Assembly: GCA_949987565.1 (NCBI GenBank)
Contig: OX465118.1
Location: 6,997,296-7,061,295, forward strand
Source of the DNA: Luidia sarsii
Taxonomy: Eukaryota; Echinodermata; Asteroidea; Paxillosida; Luidiidae
DNA: 64,000 nucleotides
Reading direction: 5' to 3'
Shown here: one piece after another, positions 1-10,000 of the stretch
How the letters are laid out: every line of letters starts with the position of its first letter
Numbering within the stretch: position 1 is the stretch's first letter
Made by a program: the position numbers and the translations under genes
The notes under the pieces: generated by a model
Databases searched by the model: none
What the model was told of the DNA's origin: nothing
Seen by the model: only the letters and a program-made list of their open reading frames with translations

Positions 1-2032
1 TTATATTTTATGGAAGAAGTGACTTTAAAGGATGACCCACTTTCTCAACACCGTATTCATTCATGTATCTAGGCTTTCAGTCGAACTAGATGGGAACCAG
101 CGCACAGAAAGAAAACCTTTACGATGTTTCCACGTTTGTAAAAAGTAAACGATTTGAAAATACATTGTACATATTCCACTGCCAGTGAATGAAATAAATT
201 AAAATGAAATAAGGAATGCACTTATCTTTAATTCAGTACTTTGTAAAATGAGGATGAATATAGTGGATTTTTTTTCTCCGAGGAATAACTATTTATTAGA
301 TGAAGTTATGTAAGCCTGGCATTTCCCCGCCCCTCTTATGAAAGACGACTGCTGATTGGTCAGTCGTTCAAGTCATGTGACTTTGCATATGTATATTCAT
401 GAATGAACAATTCCTGTGATTTGTATTCTTTGAATGATCTTTGGTCTTCTAGTAACTGGTGAGGACCGCTGAGAATCTGTTATTAGTAGATCGTAAATGC
501 TTAGGAGTTTGTTGGGGTTTTTTTCTTTCTAATTTTATGGCCAAGGTGGGTTTAAGGTTGATGACTACAAGACTGTAAATATCAACCAATCAGTTTTGCT
601 GTAATACATGTATTAGTAGAAAAAGACAGCAAAGTATGATCGCCAGCATTTGAGAATTGCGAGGCCAGTCCTTTGGACCCGAAGCTGCTCAAAGGTCATG
701 GGTCAACTGACAATGATCACAAAACTCAGAGTGCTGGCATAAGGCACCTTGAGAATGAGTCTAGCACATCACTTAGGTCAAAGGTCACGTCAGCAATGTC
801 ATGCAAGGCACCTTTTTTTACTGGTTCATTCTGTGGGGGCATCGCTCTCAAACACAAAGGAAAACCAAAGCCAGAGTGTTTGTAATTATGTCAATTTGAT
901 TTGGGTACATTTCCTGTTTTCTCTCCCAGTAAATCACATGGCTATCAGTAAAGAGGATACACACGATTCACTGTAGATTATTGAGCAATGTTCAATTTGT
1001 TTGCATCTTTTTCTATCACTTACAAAAAATCACAACAATTATGAGACTTAAAGATCTTTGTTATCCATGGGTATGTACACTTGTGTATGTATATTTCTGT
1101 ATGTGACGATTACACCTTACCTATGATCAATTCACGTGTGTGGTTTTTTTTCCATCACAAGTGTTTGACATTCATTGTGTGTTGATATACAAAAATGTTG
1201 CAAACTGCTTGTGTGTTGTGATGTTTGCTTAGGAATTCTGACCAACCGGGCCCGATTTGCAGACTCTGTCGACGTTTTTTTTTTGAGTGTGTCTTCTTGA
1301 AAGCATGTTTCCCCGTCAAGGCTTCATCATCAGTGATTAATAATTGCGCTTATCTGATGAGCGTAGTTACGCTAACCGTACCCCTCAGGTCGCTGACCCT
1401 CGGGCGGATGAGGGTTACGGTTATCTCAACTAATCTAACTAAGCGAGGAAGTTTGGCTGCAGTTATTTTGTGTTAGCGGAGTCACAGCTTTGTATTCACG
1501 AAAACACAACAATACACATTTTTGCCAGTCTTTGGATATTATTATTAATTTTGTTTAAGTAGAAAGGGTGATCAAAGTCACATTTTGTTTATGTAAGCTA
1601 AACTGACGTGTGATGATTGCTGGGATGAAATATCCCCCATGTCGTTCAGATTTGGTGAGTTTTCTTCACTGAGACGTTTTGCTAGAGCCCCTTTGATTGG
1701 TCGTTTTCGACTGGAAATGGACCAATCGGAATAGGCATGCAAATGAACATATGCAAATTCCATATGTAGACTCCAGTCAAGTCTTTCGCAGTTCAGACAT
1801 TTGTTTTGACAATCAGTTTGGCTTGCAGTGTCACAGATGAGGGCTTGAATGGAGTCTACGATATTGCAATTGTCCACTTTTTTCCGGCTGAGGATGTGAG
1901 AGGGAATTCTAAAGACTCGGCCAACAACCCCAAGCCTAACTTAAAATTGTCCACAAAGTACAAACACCAGCCATGGGCGCAATGCATCACACGCAGTTTG
2001 GCATGTGGACCACCTCTACTAGTTTAATCATG

Positions 2033-2185
2033 TAAAGTGATATACAAAAATGTTGAAAACTGCTTACTGACTAAAATTACCAAAATGCAAATCTTAAAAT
2101 TTAGTGGGCCTGACGTTTCGATCCTAGCAGGACCTTTCTCAAAGGTCCTGCTAGGATCGAAACGTCAGGCCCACTAAATTTTAAG
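2033..2185 (+). mobile_element. GAAACGTC element, complete palindromic copy with 12-bp TSD
   Basis: The 153-bp insert is flanked by an exact 12-bp direct repeat, AGTTTAATCATG, at 2021-2032 and 2186-2197. Its 5' part (2033-2092) begins TAAAGTGATATAC. The 3' part is a perfect inverted repeat: arm 2093-2137, loop CTC at 2138-2140, arm 2141-2185, with 45 of 45 bases pairing. Each arm contains the hairpin GGTCCTGCTAGGATC followed by GAAACGTC (read on the right arm). A target duplication of this length suggests target-primed reverse transcription. That is an inference, as no coding sequence is present. Confidence 0.85.
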
Positions 2186-3427
2186 AGTTTAATCATGGTT
2201 TAATTAAGGCTTATGTTTGTGTGTGCAAGTGTATTGTCTTTCGTATCTGCTCCTTATAAATCACTTGACTTAAACAGAAGATTGCCCTGTCGGAGTTGAA
2301 TGACAGGAGTTTAAGTGGTAGGCGAATCGTCATTTCGTGGGATTTATAGAGCTGCAACGTCAAAGTGGGGAAATATGTCAAGCACTTATCCGTTACTTTA
2401 TCAGTTCGGACGCACGGGGTATCGAATGGCACGCAGATAATGATAGAAGCTGTGTACCACCAAATTATCTACCGTCTGGGTTTTACTGGTCATTGTTTTC
2501 CCGCAGTGTAGTCATGGATAGTGTGACTTTTTTCTGCTTCATTTGTGTTCTGTCGGTCGTGGAAGGCTTTTGAGAACTCCTGAATTGTGTGATAGTTATT
2601 CTGTAGTGTAGATGGGAATGCAAATTCTCCCCCTTTGCGACTGGACGTTTTATTTTTGCCCAAATTGTCATCTCTGTTCTTGGTTTACGGATAAGATCTG
2701 GTCGTGACGTTGTGCATGACGTTGCAGCAGCTTCACTGTCACTCCCAAAACGACAGAGTAAGGTCGTAGATCATTCGTAATATGCATAATACCGAGGTTA
2801 AAAAAAAATTACTCCCTAAAAGGTTTAGAGTAGGCCCTACAATACGAGCGCTTAGCTGATCATTTTTTTTCTAGGAAAAGACATAAACCTACGTTCGAAG
2901 GTTATACATGTATGTTAATTTGCTTTTAAACTTTAGGACCTCAGAGAATAGGGATTTAAACAGCCACATCGTTCCGTTGCTCAACGTAGATTGAATTGGA
3001 GTGTGTTCATTTTGTGTTAACACTGTAAGGGGTTCGGTCGGAAGTAATTAATATTACTTTCCACCAATGTTGTGATTGTTACAAAAAAAGGTCGGATATA
3101 ATCCGAGTTTAAATGTTGGGTTGTGCACTCTCGCGGATTCTGGGTGAATTTTTAGATATTTTGTTGTGGGACTTTTTTTTGAAGTGTTCACCTTATAAGA
3201 GAGTTTGTATTGTGAGAGCCCTTGGGCGCGTAGGAATATTAATGGCGAAGGGATATGGTCAATGTTTGTCGTGCATTAACGCGGTATAAGTGTATGCTTT
3301 TAGAAACACAACGTGGAGAAGAAAAACAAAATAGCTCATAGAGCTAGGAAGAAAAAAGACAATGCGTCCGATTTGTTTCATTGTGTCTCGTGTGCCCTTA
3401 ATTCTTTCTTGTTTTATGAAAATACAA

Positions 3428-3595
3428 CAAAGATGATATACAAAAATGTTGCAAACTGCTTACTGACTAAAATTACCAAAATGTAAATCTTAAAATTTAG
3501 TGGGCCTGACGTTTCGATCCTAGCAGGACCTTTCTCAAAGGCCTTTGAGAAAGGTCCTGCTAGGATCGAAACGTCAGGCCCACTAAATTTAAAAA
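3428..3595 (+). mobile_element. GAAACGTC element, copy with a 98-bp perfect palindrome
   Basis: This is the same family as the copy at 2033. The arms 3493-3541 and 3542-3590 are perfectly complementary over 49 bp with no spacer, so the centre reads CTCAAAGGCCTTTGAG. A possible 9-bp target duplication, AAAATACAA, lies at 3419-3427 and 3596-3604, but it sits in A-rich sequence and is weak evidence. Confidence 0.75.
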
Positions 3596-3649
3596 AAAAT
3601 ACAAAATATATATGTATATTTGTTTATGCCCTGTGAATAATATGAGTCG

Positions 3650-3830
3650 AAATAAAGGGAAACTGAAAACTGGGAATTTTTGAACAATTCTGAAAAATGG
3701 CAAAGAAACTTTGGATGGACCGGGACTTGAACCCGAGATCGACCTCCGCCGGTATGCGTGCCAGCGCTCGTTGCATCTGAGCTATCCAGCCCTTATAAAT
3801 GGCAGCCTTCCAAAACTGTCAACAAGTCGT
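3650..3830 (-). mobile_element. tRNA-derived SINE, minus orientation
   Basis: Read on the minus strand, this has a tRNA-like head with an A box like TAGCTCAGATG and a B box GGTTCAAGTCC, then the family tail (TCTTTGCCATTTTTC, AAAATTCCCAG). The same head and tail recur at 18120-18295, 22360-22560, 42365-42520 and 63005-63190. It is a SINE rather than a functional tRNA because the acceptor stem is not intact and the tail is shared between copies. Confidence 0.75.
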
Positions 3831-4569
3831 AGCCAGAGGCAATGAATTATGTTAAATACAAATGGTACAGTCATAAGATTGGCATCATCACTTACGTATC
3901 ATCATCACCTTAAAACCGCACACCATTAGTCGGGATATTTGCGGGATATACAATGCATGATACTTTTCTTATTTTGTATTTTCTCACCTCTTAACAATCC
4001 GTCAAACTTTCAAATGAGCGCCTCTTAATTAAATTCACTATATAAATAATATCATGACCACCATGATTAACAATGAACACATTCACTTCTATGAGAATAA
4101 AAAAGGATGCAATGAGGTTCCAAACATCATGGTCCCCCGGATATTTTGAAAATGGATAAGCCTATTATAAGCTACCTTTCCGTTGTTCGTTATTTCTTCA
4201 CTTCACTGAATTTACACAAAAATTTGAAACAAAAATGTCACTGGCATTCGTCAGTCGTCACCATGTAATACCATAGAGCAAGGAAGGTTATACCGATGTT
4301 GACCCACTCGGTAGGCCTATATTGTATTATAATGGAAGTAAAAGGCGCCAAAGAAATGTTTATACAAAATGTTGATGTTGATCAGTTTTGGACACGTCCA
4401 AAACCGATTTAGGGGCTCGACCGGTGTCGGTTCGAAGGATTGCACGGCTCGGGTATGCATGGAGCATGGGGGTTCCTTCCTCCATGCATGGGTGTAGGAG
4501 TAGGTTCTATTGCACCACGGCCACCCTGACCCCTCAGCACAGCGGCGTTAAACTATCTTACCCCTCAGC

Positions 4570-4830
4570 CTCAGGCTAGCCGTTTACGGAAACGAAGGCT
4601 GTAGGCTAAGGATCGGGCTTATGGGCTTCATATTTCTCTTACCCGGCGGTATAACTCATCATTCATGCAGGCATCTATAGTCAACAAGCGTTGCTGGCCC
4701 GTTTCTACCATGATACAACAAGTGAATACTCTGTACCGTACCGGAATCAAGCCAACAAACCACAACCTGGATTTTCAGGTTTTGCCATCATCGGACGGAG
4801 ACGAAGCCTGAGCCAGAGCCAGTGATCCAT
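4570..4830. mobile_element. MITE of the GCCGTTTACG family, degenerate copy
   Basis: The left end resembles GCCGTTTACGGAAACGAAGG and the right part carries GACGAAGCCTGAG in inverted orientation. Better preserved relatives lie at 40965-41265, 41753-41972 and 46512-46763. The last of these has terminal inverted repeats starting GGCCGTTTA. Confidence 0.5.
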
Positions 4831-6776
4831 GGATTCGCAAAGGGCTAATGCTGCCCGACTATAGCGCATGGATACTATTTTTGTGTAAATATTTTGATAC
4901 AAATATTGCTGCGCCTCGTCACCTACATACCACGCCCCACCATGCAGTACCAATACCTTACGCCGCCTTTGCAAATAGTCCTTACGCGTTGGCCCCGGTT
5001 TGGTTTTTGGAAAGAAAACAAATTCCCCCTCACCAATATTTAGCACTACTCACTCAATCCATAGTGCAAGGGGTACGTTATAAGCTCTGTTGAACCTCTG
5101 TTGAATGGTGGAGCTTGGAATTCCTCCATGAAACTCCTGTCTCCTGACACAATTTTGTTTATAATTATAGGGACTACAATGTCCGCATGCTGTTGATATT
5201 TTTAAGCCCTATTATTTTTTCCCGATTGTTTTCATGGCCGGGCAGCAGACCTACGGGCCTGGTCGTTATAGTTCTTGACTAGGGAAAATCCATTTCTCGA
5301 ACGACTATAAATATTATATCCATCATTTACAACACCACATATCTGTACAATTTGTGTCATTCTTGGAGGTTTATTTACGCAGATGAAATAACACAAGGCA
5401 TTGCAGCGATTTACATTTCCTGCATGCAGGAATCACACGTACGTACGGTACGCCCGGCCGAACGTAGTCAGATTCCTGGGGACATGCTGCTGTATATAGA
5501 AGTGCAATTTCCGCCGTACTTGCTCATAATGATGACAGACGTTTAGCAGCACAGCGGGTAGGCATGCTGAAAATTTTCAAGCATTTTCTCAAGCCGTTGG
5601 CTTCCTCACTGGCCCTTGAAAAATAAAGAAAGCACTGCATGCACCGTCCCTCCGAATTCTACATTATTGACATAATGCTCCGCGATGATCATTGGATATT
5701 TTTAAATGTAAGGGTCCGTATTACTGTATTAAATACGCTTACTTGAGTCGCCAACAAGGTAGTTTTTTCGGGCCAGCTCAAGATGAGCTAATCGGGCGGT
5801 CGATATTATACTCCAGGAAATACGAATCTCGTGTTTTCCTTCAAGATATTGATTTTTTCCAGCCAGGACAGCGGTAATACGCACGCGCAGTTGGCTATGG
5901 GGCCATACTCTGGCAAATTCTTTGTGGGTTGTTCACGGTAACGTATGTTGTCGCGATCCTCTGCCGAGTATTAATATTCATCAGGTATGACGTCACTGCA
6001 CAACGATCCGAATACGACCGATCCGTATCCGCACCACTGACCGTACCACTCAGTATACGGTGTCGCGCGCTACAGGTGCAATCTCAACTAAGGCCCATCG
6101 AAGTGCTATTATTATTATTTTTATTATTTATTCGGCCAAGGAAAACAAACAAGAAGTACATTCAGGGTGAGAAAGGTCAAACATTCTATATCATGGAAAT
6201 TAGAGATGGGAAATAAATAGATCAAATACCAAACAAGGAGAATATTATGCACATGTATCAGAGATGTGATAGGTCAGGATGAGAAGGGGAAGAGATGGGG
6301 CAAGGACTGGGGATGAAGGGGAACAGATTGGGCAGGAGGGTAAGAGGGAAGGTGTAACCAAGCAGAGTAAGGACAATCCTATCTAAGATGGCCAGGAGGA
6401 ACAAAGGTGAAAAACAATGTGACTCAAAAGCCTGTTCCTCCAGTCTTAGGTTGGTGCATACATAGCCAACTATATAGTAATCTTAGTAAAAACAATCAAA
6501 TGCAAGTAAATGGCAATGATTAAGATAAACCATGAATTAAAAGATGATAAAAATCATGGAAATGCAGGATGAATATGAGAAATATAATATATGAATAATT
6601 TTACAAGAAAACAATCAGCTGAACAAGAAAATGAGTTAAAAGAAATGTATGTTAAGTTGTGTCGCGACACTGTGAAGAGAATGCGCACGTCTCAGCAGAA
6701 AATAACTGCAAAGGTACGTGTGCTAAGCCATGTGGCCCAGTACCAGAGTTGGCCGCACACTGCTAGTAAGTAGCCT

Positions 6777-6832
6777 TTGACTTTGAGAAAGGTCCTGCTA
6801 GGATCGAAACGTCAGGCCCACAAAATTTTAAG
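6777..6832 (-). mobile_element. GAAACGTC element, half copy
   Basis: This is a single arm of the palindromic family (TTTGAGAAAGG, hairpin, GAAACGTCAGG) inside the inverted-arm structure upstream of cyclophilin. AAGTAG occurs on both sides and may be a short target duplication. Confidence 0.5.
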
Positions 6833-6909
6833 TAGTATGGTAGTATATTATTCTATACTGTTGTCAGTGGTGCGGATTCGGAGTAGTACGGATGCGGATC
6901 GCTGTGCGG

Positions 6910-6917
6910 TGACGTCA
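6910..6917. promoter_or_regulatory. Canonical CRE, TGACGTCA
   Basis: A full 8-bp cAMP-response element consensus lies 160 bp upstream of the cyclophilin start codon, inside the right inverted arm. CREB/ATF binding is inferred from the motif only. Confidence 0.4.
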
Positions 6918-7076
6918 CCAGATGTATATTCATACTCGGCAGAGGATCGCGACAACATACGTTGCCGTTGTTCACGCTCACACGTGCCTCATCTCACCGC
7001 CCTAACCAGGAACTGCACACTCCGCCTAACTGCATCGCCCAATTCTCTGCCGTTTCTCTCAGATTCTAGGGTCAAG

Positions 7077-10000
7077 ATGGCTTTCCCTAGGGTTTTTTTC
7101 GACATGACTGCCGGCGGCCAACCTGTCGGACGGATTACTTTCGAGGTAAGGGAGATGCTTTGATCTGCGTTTTACATAATTTTCTGGGGGATTGATTGTC
7201 GAAAAAGGTCAATTTTTTTTTTCTCAAAGTGATTTAATACAAAAATGTTGCAAACTGCTTACTGACTAAAATTACCAAAATGCAAATCTAAACATTTAGT
7301 GGGCCTGACGTTTCGATCCTAGCAGGACCTTTCTCAAAGGCAGAGTGACAAGGACAAAACAGATACATGTACACGAAGGAAGGGGAAAGAGAGTGAATAG
7401 GGCAAGGAGTAGGGTAGTCCGAGTAACTTGGACCCGACAAGTCGCCCTTTTTTTTATCGAATTTTGAAATGTTGTGATTCGGGTGACTGAGTGTAGGGTC
7501 CAAGGATCATGGCTGCATCGTGTAATGTCATCTTTGAAAAATACCCCCGACCGAAATCCCCAGATTTACCCCGCAAAACACCCGTAAGACCGTCCCACGC
7601 GCCCATTGAGGATTCAGTGAGAATCACAGATTCCAATACTGGTCATTTTGTTTTACTCACGTTCGGGAAAAGGGAGAAATTTCCCCTCAGTTGACCGAGA
7701 ACGGGCTGACGAGACGAGTTATGGTGGCCATCTTGGATTTGAAACTGGATGACATCACAAGGTCCGGGTGAGGAGTGGTCTGCGGAAGTGTGCGCCCGCG
7801 CTTGCACGCATTGAGCCCTACGACTGTCTCCTGAACAGCAGTGCAAAGCAACGTCCGGGACATCGCACCGCGCACGCACACACTTCTACATACCACTCCG
7901 CAACCGGACCTGGTGACGTCATCCAGTTTCAAATCTAGTCCGAGTAACTTGGACCCGACAAGTCACCCTTTTTTTATCGAATTTTGAAATTTTGAGATTC
8001 GGGTGACTGTAGCCTGTAGGGTGCAAGTAAAACATGGTCCCAACATGGGTCCCAACATGGGTCCCAACATGGGTCCCAACATGGGTCCCAACATGGCTGA
8101 TGTGTACAAACCGCCAAAACATTTCGACCGAAACCCCCAGATTTACCGCCGAAAACACCTGTGCCCATTTTTTGATTCAGTGAGAATCACAGATTTCAAT
8201 AATGGTCATTTTATTACTCACGTTTGGGGAAATAGGAGAAATTTCCCCTCATTTCATCGAGAACATTCTCTCCCGTGCGACAAGCCTAAAGGCGGCCATC
8301 TTGGATTTCAAATTGAAACGGTATAACTGTACACGTGTACACGCAAATCAGTGACGTTTTGACAGGTCCGCAAGCACACTGACGTCATCCTTTGGTTTCG
8401 TGTAGACGCACACTGAGTGTGGGGGTTGTATTAGTCTGAGTAACTTGGACCCTTACAATCTTTTAATTTTGAGGGAGTCGGGTGATAGTAGGGTCCAAGG
8501 AATCCTGCTGGGAAACCTGATAAACTAACTATGTGTTCGACTCCATGACTACCCCCGACCAAAAGCCCAGATTTTACCCAGAAAACACCCGTGAAACTGT
8601 CCCACGCACCCATACTGGTCATTTGTTTTATTCATGTTTGGGGGAAAAGGAGAAATTTCCCCTCAGGTGATCGAGAAGATTCTCTCCCGTCCGATGAGCC
8701 AAAAGGCTGCTATTTTTAAATCGAAATAACGGCCGATGACGTCTGGGTACCGGGGACACAGTCTGTGGGGCTCTGTGAGTGTGCGCGCGCATAAACGCGT
8801 TGAGCCTCGGAGACTGTTTCCTGAAAAGCGCAAAGCAACGTCCAGACATCGCGCGCTGCATGCTGATTGCTGTGAACCAAATTTTCGAGACTCATGCCCG
8901 CCCGTTGCAGCGCGGGATGTCCGGACGTTGCTTTGCGTTTTTCAGGAAACAGTCGCCGGGGCTCAATGCATGCATGCGCGCGCATACCGGTAGTCAAAGA
9001 GCCCCACAGACTGCACCGGTACCCAGGCGTCAATTTGCGTCGGCACCACGTGTGTGTACTGTTTTTGTGACACAGGAAATAGCCGCCATGTGGGATATGC
9101 GATCATGAGAGTAAACGCTGATTTGTTTCTCTGTTTCAAATTCTACATCGCTGATTCAGATAAGAAGGGAACAAACCATACACACTATGTTTGTAGACTT
9201 TGTAGACTCTTTGTAGACTCTTTGTAGACTCTTTGCCTGGGGCCCGCAATCCTCCATGTCTTTTTCTCTTTCTGCCCTGATACGTCTACAAATCACAGAT
9301 GAGCACTCCAATATTTGCCTAGTTTTCAGGACTTTTCATAATGTAATATAACTTAAATTTACAACACTTTTTCCCACAGCTGTTCGCTGATGTTGTTCCC
9401 AAGACAGCTGGTGAGTGGGATCTGTGTTTTATATTGTTTGGGTTTTTTGGGGGGATTGGGAGGTTGTACATTCAATCACGTGCATTCCCGTGCATCCCCC
9501 TCACTCTACCCCTCCCTCCCCTCCTCTTCCCTCTCCGTCTCCCTCTGCCTCTGCCTCTGCCTCTCCCTCTCCCTCTCCCTCTCCCTCGCCCTCTCCCTCG
9601 CCCCTCCCTCTCCCTCTCCCTCTCCCTCTCCCTCTCACTCTTCCCTCTCCCTCTCCCTCTCCCTCTCCCTCTCCCTCTCCCTCTCCCTCTCCCACTCCCT
9701 CTCCCTCTCCCTCTCCCTCTCCCTCTCCCTCTCCATCTCCATCTCCCTATCCCTCTCCCTCTCCCTCCCCCTCCCTCTCCCTCTTCTCTCCCTCTCTCTC
9801 CCTCTCCCTCTCCTTCCCCCTCCTTCTCCCTCCTCCTCTCCCTCTCCCTCCCCCTTTCCCTCCCCCTTTCCTCTCTCTCCCCCTCTTCCTCTCTCTCCCC
9901 CTCTCCCTTCCCCCTCCCCTCCCCTCCCCCTCCCCTCTCCCTCCCCCTCCCCTCTCCCTCTCTCCCTCTCTCCCTCTCTCCCTCTCTCCCTCTCCCCCTC

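Larger units (their letters stand above)
1..5925. other. Gene-free upstream interval with scattered repeats
   Basis: I see no exon here that I can support. An AATAAA at 193-198 could be the poly(A) signal of a plus-strand gene lying to the left, but nothing else supports that. The interval holds two palindromic GAAACGTC elements (2033-2185 and 3428-3595), a minus-strand tRNA-derived SINE near 3650-3830 and a degenerate MITE near 4570-4830. The remaining short ORFs have no family resemblance and look like chance. Confidence 0.6.
5926..6990. repeat. Inverted ~125-bp arms upstream of cyclophilin, each with a CRE
   Basis: The sequence at about 5926-6055 reappears inverted at about 6860-6985. It includes a shared block around GTATGTTGTCGCGATCC and GCCGAGTAT. 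Roughly 800 bp of AT-rich, non-coding DNA separates the arms. Both contain the palindrome TGACGTCA (5988-5995 and 6910-6917). The right arm ends about 90 bp before the cyclophilin start codon. This could be a transposable element with long terminal inverted repeats or an inverted duplication of the promoter. The arms have diverged, so it is not recent. Confidence 0.65.

Noticed and set aside
3719..3790. Functional tRNA genes at the several tRNA-like sites
   Set aside because: The copies share non-tRNA tails, have damaged acceptor or anticodon stems and occur in many places, so they are SINEs. The Ser-like one at 26146 is the closest to intact but lacks a proper variable arm.
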